From assembly GCA_009746045.1 (NCBI GenBank), contig RPFO01001881.1:1-35000 (forward strand): 35,000 nt of DNA, written 5' to 3'. Positions 1 to 9,666 of this stretch are shown piece after piece. Position 1 is the stretch's first letter, and each line of letters opens with the position of its first letter. The translations under genes were made by a program, and so were the position numbers. Below the pieces are notes generated by a model. It had not been told where the DNA came from. It was given only the letters and a program-made list of their open reading frames with translations, and did not search any database. The stretch comes from Mesostigma viride. Its lineage: Eukaryota > Streptophyta > Mesostigmatophyceae > Mesostigmatales > Mesostigmataceae.

Positions 1-600
1 TTTGGTGCGGTCGTCTTCCTCTACCCACTCGGCCGCAGGCTTACGCTTAGAACTGGAATGCTTGGGGGACGGCGAGCGGGACGCAGCAGCGGGGGACTTG
101 GTGGCGGCGAGCGGGACTTGGGGGAAGCAGAGCGGGACGGCGAGCGGGTCGCAGTTGCGGGGTTCTTGGTTGACGGCGAGGGGGACTTGCGAGAAGGAGA
201 GCGGGACGCGGTACGGGGGGAACTTTGGGCGGAGAGGGGGACTTGCGGTTCGGCGAACGGGTCGCAGTTGCGGGGACTTGGGGACTTGCGGGGCGGCGAG
301 CGGGACGCAGTAGCTCCGGCCGACTTGGGGGCGGCGATGGAGACTTACGGGGCGGAGAGCGGGACGGAGCGCGAGACGCAGCAGCGAGAGAGGTGGGGGT
401 ATAATTCTGTCCAACTCGCTGGGGGGCAAGTTGGACTTGGAGGGCGAGGGACTCGGTGGGGGGGACCTCGCAAGATCTTTTACGGGACCGAACTGCAACG
501 AAGGAAACTCCTCCGTTGCCGTTCGGTCCGGCGAGGTGTTCGCCGTCATCTTGGGTGAAACGGGAGTGGCCTTGACAGAATCGGAATAGGAGGACGACAT
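1..600 (-). CDS. 5' part of an Arg-Ser/Ser-Pro-rich protein gene, running off the left edge
   Basis: Read on the minus strand from the ATG at 600, all 200 codons to the window edge are open. The protein begins MSSSYSDSVKATPVSP, has an acidic, serine-rich first 50 residues, then a Ser-Pro tract (RSPPPSPSPSKSN). It ends at the edge in SRSPSPKHSSSKRKPAAEW and an acidic stretch, with a likely basic nuclear-localisation patch (KRK). The composition is like RS-domain splicing or chromatin proteins, but no folded domain is visible, so the function is unknown. Between about 90 and 400 the open frame turns into Leu/Arg/Val/Pro-rich sequence, while RS-like motifs (SRSPSRKSPSPS, ATRSPSRSASPKSRSP) appear in the other two frames. 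Introns, frameshifts or a DNA repeat not in multiples of three could each explain this. The plus-strand ORFs here are shadows. Confidence 0.5.
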   Translation of the reverse strand, partial: MSSSYSDSVKATPVSPKMTANTSPDRTATEEFPSLQFGPVKDLARSPPPSPSPSKSNLPPSELDRIIPPPLSLLRLALRPALRPVSLHRRPQVGRSYCVPLAAPQVPKSPQLRPVRRTASPPLRPKFPPYRVPLSFSQVPLAVNQEPRNCDPLAVPLCFPQVPLAATKSPAAASRSPSPKHSSSKRKPAAEWVEEDDRTK

Positions 601-676
601 CTGCAGAACAATATCAAAAAAGCAAGTTTCACAAATGTCATTCAGAATCTGAATCGCCGGCAGAAAAACGATGGGA
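601..676. other. Short spacer / probable 5' leader of the left-edge gene
   Basis: This AT-richer stretch lies between the minus-strand ATG at 600 and the first palindrome at 677. It could hold the 5' UTR or promoter of the left-edge gene. No clear TATA box was identified. Confidence 0.3.
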
Positions 677-1140
677 GGGTCTCGCTGCAGCTAGACCCTT
701 TCGTGGATTCTAAAAGGGACATTTAGTTTAATGCAAAACTTTGGCGTCTCGCTGCAGCGAGACCCTCACTTCAAGCAAAAACAAATCATTTTTAGGGTGA
801 GCGTAAACAAGCAACCTCCCATCATGCAAACATAAAAAAGTATACATTCCTTGGGGTCTCGCTGCAGCGAGACCCTAACGTCAAACAAAAACAAATAATT
901 TTTAGGGTGAGCGAAGAAAGCCCCCTCCCATCTTGCAAACATTAAAAGTCGACATTCGTAGGGGTCTCGCTGCAGCGAGACCCTAACACCGATACAAAAA
1001 CAAATCATTTTAAGGGTGAGAAAAGAAAGACCCCCCATCATGAAAACATGAAAAATTGACATTCCTTGGGGTCTCGCTGCAGCGAGACCCTAACGTCAAT
1101 ACAAAAACAAAATTCCGAGGGTCTACCCGCAGCGAGACCC
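677..1140. repeat. 22-bp palindrome cluster with a 108-bp tandem repeat
   Basis: Six copies of a 22-bp palindrome (GGGTCTCGCTG followed by its reverse complement, or close variants) start at 677, 744, 854, 962, 1069 and 1119. The copies at 744-1090 are spaced 110, 108 and 107 bp apart. The DNA between them is also repeated: each interval carries an A-rich segment (AAACAAAAACAAAT), then AGGGTGAGC, a C-rich stretch and GACATTC just before the next palindrome. It is therefore a true tandem array of about 108-bp units, each headed by the palindrome, and not unique spacers. The copies at 854, 962 and 1069 are perfect. The copy at 677 has one arm changed (CTAGACCC) and the copy at 1119 has CTACCCG in the left arm. 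Confidence 0.9.
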
Positions 1141-1808
1141 TTACGACCACGTATAAATACATGTGGGGGGGGAAGCTACGTATAAATACATGTGGGGGGG
1201 GATGCTATGTATAAATGCATGTGGGGGTGCTGGCATTAATAATTAAATGTGGGGGGGTGATGGCATGAATAAATAAATGGGGGGGTGCTGCCATGAATAA
1301 AAGAATGTGGGGGTGTGATGGCATGAATAAATGAATGTTGGGGGGTGCTGGCATTAATAATTAAATGTGGGGGGTGATGGCATGAATAAATAAATGTGGG
1401 GGGGTGCTGCCATGAATAAAAGAATGTGGGGGTGTGATGGCATGAATAAATAAATGTGGGGGGTGCTGCCATGAATAAAAGAATGTGGGGGGTGCTGCCA
1501 TGAATAAAAGAATGTGGGGGTGTGATGGCATGAATAAATGAATGTTGGGGGGTGCTGGCATTAATAATAAATGTGGGGGGGTGATGGCATGAATAAATAA
1601 ATGTGGGGGGTGCTGCCATGAATAAAAAATGTGGGGGTGTGATGGCATGAATAAATGAATGTTGGGGGGTGCTGGCATTAATAATTAAATGTGGGGGGTG
1701 ATGGCATGAATAAATAAATGTGGGGGTGATGCTGCATGAATAAAAGAATGTGGGGGGTGATGGCATTAATAATTAAATGTGGGGGGATGATGGCATGAAT
1801 AAATAAAT
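1141..1808. repeat. G-rich minisatellite, left arm (about 30-bp units)
   Basis: Degenerate units of about 30 bp, each with a run of 5 to 8 G on the plus strand. The first three resemble CTACGTATAAATACATG plus a G run. The remainder resembles ATGAATAAATAAATG plus a G run and TGATGGC or TGCTGCC. Compared in reverse complement, the first units match the consensus of the array at 1809-3830 (ACATGTATTGATACGTAGC plus a C run). The two arrays are thus diverged, oppositely oriented relatives that meet head to head near 1808. Long ORFs across this stretch are artefacts of a repeat length divisible by three. Confidence 0.9.
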
Positions 1809-3830
1809 GATACGTAGCATCACCCCCCACATGTATTGATACGTAGCAGCACCCCCCCACATGTATTGATACGTAGCACCCCCCCACATGTATTGATACG
1901 TAGCAGCACCCCCCCACATGTATTGATACGTAGCAGCACCCCCCCACATGTATTGATACGTAGCAGCACCCCCCCACATGTATTGATACGTAGCAGCCCC
2001 CCCACATGTATTGATACGTAGCAGCACCCCCCCACATGTATTGATACGTAGCACCCCCCCACATGTATTGATACGTAGCAGCACCCCCCCACATGTATTG
2101 ATACGTAGCAGCACCCCCCCACATGTATTGATACGTAGCAGCACCCCCCCACATGTATTGATACGTAGCAGCACCCCCCCACATGTATTGATACGTAGCA
2201 GCACCCCCCACATGTATTGATACGTAGCAGCACCCCCCACATGTATTGATACGTAGCAGCACCCCCCCACATGTATTGATACGTAGCACCCCCCCACATG
2301 TATTGATACGTAGCAGCACCCCCCCACATGTATTGATACGTAGCACCCCCCCACATGTATTGATACGTAGCAGCACCCCCCCACATGTATTGATACGTAG
2401 CAGCACCCCCCCACATGTATTGATACGTAGCAGCACCCCCCACATGTATTGATACGTAGCAGCACCCCCCCACATGTATTGATACGTAGCACCCCCCCAC
2501 ATGTATTGATACGTAGCAGCACCCCCCACATGTATTGATACGTAGCAGCACCCCCCACATGTATTGATACGTAGCAGCACCCCCCCACATGTATTGATAC
2601 GTAGCAGCACCCCCCCACATGTATTGATACGTAGCAGCACCCCCCCACATGTATTGATACGTAGCAGCACCCCCCCACATGTATTGATACGTAGCAGCAC
2701 CCCCCCACATGTATTGATACGTAGCAGCACCCCCCCACATGTATTGATACGTAGCAGCACCCCCCCACATGTATTGATACGTAGCAGCACCCCCCCACAT
2801 GTATTGATACGTAGCAGCACCCCCCCACATGTATTGATACGTAGCAGCACCCCCCCACATGTATTGATACGTAGCAGCACCCCCCCACATGTATTGATAC
2901 GTAGCAGCACCCCCCCACATGTATTGATACGTAGCACCCCCCCACATGTATTGATACGTAGCAGCACCCCCCCACATGTATTGATACGTAGCAGCACCCC
3001 CCCACATGTATTGATACGTAGCAGCACCCCCCCACATGTATTGATACGTAGCAGCACCCCCCCACATGTATTGATACGTAGCAGCACCCCCCCACATGTA
3101 TTGATACGTAGCAGCACCCCCCCACATGTATTGATACGTAGCAGCACCCCCCCACATGTATTGATACGTAGCAGCACCCCCCCACATGTATTGATACGTA
3201 GCACCCCCCCACATGTATTGATACGTAGCAGCACCCCCCCACATGTATTGATACGTAGCAGCACCCCCCCACATGTATTGATACGTAGCAGCACCCCCCA
3301 CATGTATTGATACGTAGCAGCACCCCCCCACATGTATTGATACGTAGCAGCACCCCCCCACATGTATTGATACGTAGCAGCACCCCCCCACATGTATTGA
3401 TACGTAGCAGCACCCCCCCACATGTATTGATACGTAGCAGCACCCCCCCACATGTATTGATACGTAGCAGCACCCCCCACATGTATTGATACGTAGCAGC
3501 ACCCCCCCACATGTATTGATACGTAGCAGCACCCCCCCACATGTATTGATACGTAGCAGCACCCCCCCACATGTATTGATACGTAGCAGCACCCCCCCAC
3601 GTGTATTGATACGTAGCAGCACCCCCCCACATGTATTGATACGTAGCAGCACCCCCCCACATGTATTGATACGTAGCAGCACCCCCCCACATGTATTGAT
3701 ACGTAGCAGCACCCCCCCACGTGTATTGATACGTAGCAGCACCCCCCCACATGTATTGATACGTAGCAGCACCCCCCCACATGTATTGATACGTAGCAGC
3801 ACCCCCCCACATGTATTGATACGTAGCAGC
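1809..3830. repeat. C-rich minisatellite, right arm: about 68 units of 27-30 bp
   Basis: Nearly identical units of ACATGTATTGATACGTAGCA followed by GCA and six or seven C. Variation is almost limited to the length of the C run and loss of one GCA, giving 27-, 29- and 30-bp units. Two units, near 3600 and 3720, have CGTGT in place of CATGT. The homogeneity points to recent expansion. The array stops abruptly at 3830, where a different dispersed repeat begins. Open frames of up to 718 codons here have no start or stop context and consist only of decapeptide repeats, so I do not call them genes. Confidence 0.95.
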
Positions 3831-3988
3831 ACAATTTTAGTCAGCCTACCATCCACGTTGCGGCAAAAGATCACCTTTTTTTGTGTTTCGGCAAAATGAA
3901 GATTTCTTGCAAACTATCGTTATGCAGGCAGGTAGCAACGTCCGATGTTATAATCCGGCAGGTAGCATGCAAACGTCGAAACGATATG
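3831..3988 (+). repeat. Direct repeat, copy 1 (about 158 bp)
   Basis: Begins ACAATTTTAGTCAGCCTACC and ends GCAAACGTCGAAACGATATG. The second copy is at 4395-4556 in the same orientation, with mostly substitutions and small indels. The left border coincides exactly with the end of the minisatellite. The pair, 406 bp apart, could be two copies of a short interspersed element or the ends of a small decayed element. No coding sequence lies between them. Confidence 0.8.
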
Positions 3989-4394
3989 AAGGGGAAAAAA
4001 AGCATCAAACAGGAGCACCGATTAGAAACGCAGCAAATGCAGTATGTGCACATCTACACCTATAACCTAACCAGACCAAAGGCATAGCAAACATGGAAAG
4101 GGTGACCCAAGTGAAAGCCTAGCACCACCATGATCGACATGTGCGAGACCAAGAAACGCTCCATGGCAACTAGACTAAAGGGATGGATGCCAGATGTGGA
4201 TTAGGATCGGCTTAGCTGACTCTACCGAGATGTCTGCAGGGTTTAGCTAGCAACGAAAAGAAGGAAGCCAGACATTTTTATCACTCTTGCTGCAACATAG
4301 AGTTTCTTGCGATGGCAGCAAGGACATGTCTTCGCCCAGCTGGCTAACTGTGTCGTCGGCGTGCATGCGCTGTTTAGTTGCCGTTTTTGATAGA
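3989..4394. other. Spacer between the two direct repeats
   Basis: 406 bp of unique-looking sequence. No ORF with convincing composition, no terminal inverted repeats and no RNA gene were seen. Confidence 0.4.
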
Positions 4395-4556
4395 ACAATT
4401 TTAGTCAGCCTACCATCCAGGATGCGGCAAAAGCTCACCTTTTTTTCGTTGTGCGGCGAAAGCAGACCGATTTCCTTGTAAACTTCCGGCACCAGGCAGG
4501 TATCAACGTAGGATTTTATAATCCAGCAGGTAGCATGCAAACGTCGAAACGATATG
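4395..4556 (+). repeat. Direct repeat, copy 2 (about 162 bp)
   Basis: Second copy of the 3831-3988 repeat, with the same borders (ACAATTTTAGTCAGCCTACC to AAACGTCGAAACGATATG). It is followed at 4576 by a degenerate relative of the palindrome (GGGGTCTCTCTGCGGCTGCG), so this element and the palindrome family are neighbours. Confidence 0.8.
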
Positions 4557-5377
4557 GCAGCTCGTATCAGCTATGGGGTCTCTCTGCGGCTGCGCTTCTT
4601 TTTCGATGGGCGATGGGACGGTCGCAATTCGCAAAACGGACGCGGCGTCACAGGGCTGAACGGTATTGAAAAAATTGGAAACGTGGCATCCTCGTTCCTC
4701 CCCACGGAACTGAAAACTGGAAGCGCGGCGCTGGTGCAAAAGCTCGATCCCATCTTTTGGAACCAAGCTAGCGGATTGGACGACATCCAATATGCCGTCA
4801 CCCGTGCTTGTGGCCGCAGGTATAAAAAGAGACGACCTCCAGCCCATTTACCTGGGAACATTCGGATGTTTGGCTGACATCGTTACCATGCGTCAATGTA
4901 CAATGAGGTTCTGGGTTCGATTCCTGGTGTGGTCATGGAAATAAATTTTTTTCTGCACATCTACTGAAATCAGTCATAGCACCAAACAATCACGCTGCAG
5001 CGAGACGCTATAGCCCTGGAGCCGCTGATAAACCTGACATCCGGTACGTCTTACTATCATAGATTGCCGAACTATATAATAATAATAGTCTATACCACTT
5101 TTTCTTGTAAATGATTTACTAAATAATGATTCTATATACTTTAACATACCATATTATTAAAGTATGTGGAATTTAACCATGCTATTCACAATATATTATA
5201 AAATCTTTTGCAAAATATACTGTAATTAGTATATATATTTTCTGATAAACAATTTTATCAATGCTACTGTGTTATTTTTGTTATTCTCGCCATGCAGGTA
5301 TCTGAGTGTTCTGGGAGAACTAATAAGAGAATGAGCCGCGAAGGTGAGGAAAACCTGAAATCTTTTCGTCCTTATTG
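4557..5377. other. Intergenic stretch with a TATA-like box, a B-box-like motif and an AT-rich block
   Basis: No gene is supported. A TATA-like GGTATAAAAAGAG lies near 4819-4831. About 45 bp further is an imperfect A-box-like TGGCTGACATCG (4871), then a perfect pol III B-box sequence GGTTCGATTCC (4914-4924), then a run of seven T near 4946-4953. The A-to-B spacing resembles a tRNA, but acceptor, D and anticodon stems cannot pair, so at best this is a tRNA-derived SINE relic. A half-palindrome (CACGCTGCAGCGAGACGC) lies near 4991. From 5060 to 5290 the sequence is strongly AT-rich with no recognisable feature. Confidence 0.35.
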
Positions 5378-5635
5378 GGGTCTCTCTGCAGCTAGACCAT
5401 TTATAACCACAAGCAATAGCTTAAATTCAAGGGTCTCGCTGCAGCTAGACCCTCTTTATGGTTGCTATAAAATTAATGAATCAGAAGTCTGTGATTTAAC
5501 AATCGCACGCCGCAATGAAGGGTCTAGCTGCAGCGAGACCCCAATCTTGGTCGGGGTATGCTAAGTTCACCACATCAGGTAATCTTTTCGTCTAACGGAA
5601 AAAGCCCCTCTAAGGGTCTAGCTGCAGCTAGACCC
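5378..5635. repeat. Four palindrome copies upstream of the transposase-like gene
   Basis: Copies start at 5378, 5431, 5520 and 5614. The copy at 5614 is a perfect palindrome with arm GGGTCTAGCTG, that is, both arms carry the change from TCTCG to TCTAG. The copies at 5431 and 5520 are hybrids with one CG arm and one TA arm. The sequence between copies is not obviously repeated here, so these look like separately dispersed copies. Confidence 0.85.
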
Positions 5636-5650
5636 CAATCGTGGTAAAAA

Positions 5651-8600
5651 ATGATACACTTTCGAACTTTGTCTGTAATTGTCGCTTTTCCCAACGATAC
5701 TCGATTTGCATGGATTTCGTTGTGCCGGTCGTCATGGCATGCAGCACGCGAACGGGTGGGAGTTTTCGCCCTTGCGTCCGGTCGTCCAGGATTCAGTGCA
5801 ATTAAGTTGAACACCGGGACGAAGCAGTCAACTGGCGCAAAAAGGGTTTTCGGAGATGAGAACCAGAATCCAGCGCAGCCTGAAGCCAAGGAAGTCAAGC
5901 GGCCGGGAGAATACTCGAAATCAAAGAGGGTTATTGGGGAATATTTCGCTGACCAGGCGTTTGAAGCGGCTCAGGCGATGACAAAACCCGAGGGGCGGGG
6001 GCCGGCTTTCGACCAGATGATTGCTGGCTTTAACTCTAGGGCCGCTGAACTAGGTCACGGGAAGTATCATGAGGAGGCGAAAAAGCTTTACAATCAGGAG
6101 CGGATGGCAGAACTGAACAGGTTCTGGGTGGCTCGGATTAACGGCTTTTTTGATGGTCTGACCAAAAGCGACGCAGACAGAGACGTCAGGATGGTGCTGA
6201 TGTCCACGCTTTACTGTGGTGACGACTTGGAGAAGGAGTTTTCGGCCGCGGAGTTGGAGAACCTGACGGGGATGGACGCCAAGAAGATTCGCGGAATTCG
6301 CGCGATACGAAGGCAGCAGAAGTTGGACTACCTCAGACACGCGCAGGCTCGCAAGGGGCGCCCTTTGCCGCAATTCGTGATTGACGCGATAGTGGACGCG
6401 TGGATGCACGATGATGAGTCGCGCGCCTCCTCCCAGATGAAGGATGTCAAGCGCACTTACAGCAGGGAGGGTCGTGGCAATCACGGGGTGCTCGTCGCCG
6501 TTGAGGGAGCGCGCTATTACATGACCTCCAAGGAGGACATGTACAATCACTTTCTCGAAAAGCATGCGTACTGGAACAAAAGGAGTAACCAGTATGATAA
6601 GGACGTGGGCATTCACGTGGGCTACACGACCTTCTGCAAATACGCGCCCGATTGCATCAAGGGCAAGTGGAAGGAGAGGAACCTGTGCGCGTGTGAGAAG
6701 CACGTCACCATGCAGTCGGCCATGGGGGCGTGGACCAAGCACTCCAATGCGAACCACGGCAAGAACTGCAAGTGTGGCGCGGAGTGTGCGGGATGCTCCA
6801 AGTACAGAGAGCCGGACGGTACTTGCGGAATGTGGAAAGCCATTCACTCGACGGACTGGATCAAGCACTTTCACTGCCCGGTGTCCGCCGAGACTGACGG
6901 CAGGGATAACGGGCTGCGTGAAGGGGGCGGAATGGGCGGGGGGATGGAAGAGGGGGAGGGGGAAGATGAATGGCGGGGACGGGACCTGGAAGACCTCGAC
7001 ATTTCTGAGAGGCTGGTGGAGGACGAAGATGGGGTGCCGAGGACGGAGAGGGTTCACCGCATACTGAAGATGGCGTGTGTGGAGGGGTTCTGTCCTGAGG
7101 AATCATGCGGCATCCATAATAACTGGGTGCAGTGTGATCGGGACAAGAATTCCACGGAGATTCTGAATTGGTTCAAGTTCGAGATGGTGGAGCAGACTGT
7201 GACCCGACGGGTGAATGTGAGTTGGTTTCGATTTTATTTCTCCGTTAATATGTTGTTGACTTTTTTTTTTGTGACCTATAGCTGCAGCGAGACCCTTTGT
7301 GAGTTGCAGTTATCTTATCGAAATGCGATTTTATTGCAAATCGAAACTGTCTGCGGACCTTTGCGAAACAGGGCGAGACCGATGGCAGGGCGGCGAAGAA
7401 GGTGAAGCGGCCCGAGCAAGTCCAAATGAGGTCCACCCCAGCTGAGCTGCGGGACGAGATTCTTAAGATGTGGGACAAGTTCACCGTGCACTGCTTTACG
7501 GCCTGGTCGCAGGCGGATACAATCAAGGATCGGGAGAAGAATCTGAGAGAGGGGGACGTGCTCGTGCACGGCGACTGGGCCGAGAACTACGAGAACAGCA
7601 GCTACGTCCAACTGCAGTCGCAGTACTTCCACAAGCGCAGCCACATCCTGATGCCCATGATCGTGCGTTATCGGCTCAACGGCGAGCTGGAAAAGCGCGT
7701 CTTCTTTTTCCTGGGGGATTCCAGTATCAAGCGGGGCGAGCGCGCACTCGTATACGCTCTTCGCAAGATTCTGGAAACCCTGCGGGTAGAAGTAGGGGTA
7801 GAGGTGCGAAACCTGTACATGTGCTCGGACAACTGCGCGGTGCAGTTTAAGTCCAGGTACGTGATTAACCAGATTAACGGTCTGCTCATGGGGGATCCCG
7901 ACCTGCAGGCCTTTGAGTTCCACTACATGGGGGAGCAGCATGGGAAGGGGGAGGTGGATGGTCAAGGAGCGAAGTGCAAGTGCGTCTTGAGGGAAATGCA
8001 GAGGATTCCCGAAAACCAGCACATACTTGAGACCCACCAGCTAGTCGCCTACTTGAACCAGAACTGGCAGGGCGGCAAGACATCGAGCAGGGAGTCGGCC
8101 CGCGCGCGGGCCGAGAACGTCACTCGCCACTTCTTCCTTTTACCCCCGGTACGGAATTGTGTGTTATTTCAGGTTTTAAGACGTCAACTGCCGCTGTTCT
8201 ATAAAAATTCAAACCCAATAAAGGTATCTCTGCAGAGAGACCCTATATACTGTCAATGGGTTGCTTTTCTTTTAGGTATGAAATTTCGCTTGTTCTATCG
8301 GTATGAAGGGGTCTCTCTGCAGCTATACCCTGTGTCGAATTTCGATCACTTGATATCTTGTCGTACGTTGTTATTATGATTCGAATGGGGTCTCTCTGCA
8401 GCTATACCCTGTGTCGAATTTCGATCACTTAATATCTTGTCGTACGTTGTTATTATGATTCGAATGGGGTCTCTCTGCAGCTATACCCTGTGTCGAATTT
8501 TGATCACTTGATGTCTTGTCGTTATTTTTTTTTTGTAAGGGGTCTCTCTGCAGCTATACCCTGTTTTATTGATTTTTGGTCAATTTTGCTAACTTGAACG

Positions 8601-9378
8601 GTATTCTTTTTGCCCTAACTATTTGATGACAGGACGTCGAGTCCGGCCGACGCGCGGAGGTGAGGAGGTGCCTGGCATCAAGAAGGCGCATTGGTGGCGA
8701 CTGGACAAGTCCGACCCTGGCCTTTTGATGATTAGGCGCTATTCCTGCTACTGTCCGCCCTGTTTGGCTGGGCGGTTTGAGGGATGTCTAAGCGAGTGGT
8801 CGTTTATCATCGAGTTCAATGATGCAGGAAGCTCGATGAAAACTGTCCGTTTGCTGCCACCGAGCCAGCCCAACCCTCCGGTTCGCATGGTGACGCGGGG
8901 GGAGCAGCTGAAGGACAAGCGGGAGGCGATGGGCCGGCAGATGAGACTCCACGACTATGTGGCAGTTCCATCGGACAAGGACACGGATCACGATCCCATC
9001 CACCCGTTCTGGTTGGCTGAGGTTGTAAGCGAAGCCGGGCCGATCGTGTTAGACGAGAACTTCGAGAGGTGGGTCGAGGGCCGGAACGGACGGGAGAAGG
9101 AGCTGTTCCTCGCCGGGAACGGCATTCTTCCCGTTCGGATTTGGAAGCGGGATAAGCATGACCCCCTGCATTTCACGCTCAACGTTGAGGATTGGCCACC
9201 GTCACGCCAGCCCGAGCTTGTGAATTGCTATCTCTGCGTCGCTCCGGCTCTCCGGCTAGAAGCACGCGTGCGCAGCGACGGAATGTGTGCCGACATCAGG
9301 ATGAGCAAGGAGCTCGACAAGTGGCTTACTGCGCTGGTGATCAAGGATGAAGCCCCGGAGGGGCCGGCACCGACTTAA
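5651..9378 (+). CDS. Spliced gene for a transposase-like protein (RNase H-fold, QFKSR/HGKG type)
   Basis: Proposed exons are 5651-7216, 7372-8148 and about 8633-9378, giving about 1,030 residues. The first intron is canonical (GTGAGT...ACAG) and phase 0. The second 3' junction is uncertain, because the best acceptor at 8632 is not in phase with the donor at 8149. Exon 1 carries a Cys/His-rich region (residues about 345-395, CACEKH...CKCGAECAGC) and an acidic Gly/Glu-rich linker. Exon 2 carries GDWAENY (Asp590), CSDNCAVQFKSRY (Asp675) and HGKGEVDGQGAK (Glu716/Asp718). Their order and spacing match a widespread family of uncharacterised eukaryotic transposase-like proteins and suggest a DDE-type metal site; this is from memory of the family. 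Exon 3 has a Cys motif (SCYCPPCLAG) and a Tudor/BAH-like stretch (DYVAVPSDKD...FWLAEV). The first 50 residues after 5651 are poorly supported, so the true start may lie downstream or in another exon. No terminal inverted repeats were found. Confidence 0.6.
7217..7371 (+). other. Intron 1 of the transposase-like gene, containing a palindrome relic
   Basis: 155 bp starting GTGAGTTGG and ending GCGAAACAG, with a T10 run after 7260. Removing it joins the two coding frames in phase 0 (after Arg-Val-Asn, continuing Gly-Glu-Thr). It carries a palindrome copy with an intact right half (GCTGCAGCGAGACCC, ending 7295) and a changed left half. Confidence 0.7.
8149..8632 (+). other. Intron 2 region with a 79-bp tandem repeat headed by the palindrome
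   Basis: AT-rich non-coding interval between exons 2 and 3. Palindrome relatives start at 8222, 8309, 8388, 8467 and 8540. Copies at 8309, 8388 and 8467 are exactly 79 bp apart and the intervening sequence (TGTGTCGAATTTCGATCACT ... GTACGTTGTTATTATGATTC) is nearly identical, so this is a tandem array inside an intron. The copy at 8222 has the arm TCTCTG matched by CAGAGA. The array copies have GGGTCTCTCTG against CAGCTATACCC and are no longer self-complementary outside the core. Confidence 0.75.
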
Positions 9379-9666
9379 ACAAGAAATTGGGGTCTCGCTG
9401 CGGGTAGACGACGCCCTAGTTTCGGCTCGTATTATATCTTTAGAGTGGGGCTTCAGTAGGGTGTAAAAAGGTGGCCGCATATATTGTATATATTTTTCGA
9501 GATCTTTCTGAGGTCAAGTTTAAGGGTAGTTGATAATTTTTTGCGGCCTTCAATTAACAGTTATTTTTTACTGCAACATAATTTTATGCTGTATATTTAA
9601 ATAATGATAAGGATTTCGATATTTTTTTGCACAATCTATTCGACATTTGTTTCTGCATGTCGAGAA
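9379..9666. other. 3' flank of the transposase-like gene with one degenerate palindrome
   Basis: Directly after the stop codon a half-palindrome GGGTCTCGCTGCGGGTAGAC starts at 9390, with an intact left arm and a decayed right arm. The remaining 250 bp are AT-rich without a gene. No AATAAA signal was noted close to the stop codon. Confidence 0.5.

Noticed and set aside
677-1140. Palindromes at regular spacing resembling a CRISPR array
   Set aside because: The spacers are repeated as well (108-bp tandem units), the context is eukaryotic and no cas genes are present.
1678-3874. Very long ORFs (up to 718 codons) in the minisatellite
   Set aside because: The repeat unit is 27 or 30 bp, divisible by three, and lacks stop codons in several frames, so all ORFs consist of the same decapeptide. 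There are no start or stop features.
4503-4877. ORFs of about 100 codons on both strands near the second direct repeat
   Set aside because: Mutually overlapping, without recognisable motif, partly in the dispersed repeat; not supported.
4864-4936. tRNA gene
   Set aside because: A and B boxes are present at the right spacing, but acceptor, D and anticodon stems do not pair.
6050-7057. 335-codon minus-strand ORF
   Set aside because: A shadow opposite exon 1 of the transposase-like gene, whose plus-strand frame has the conserved motifs.
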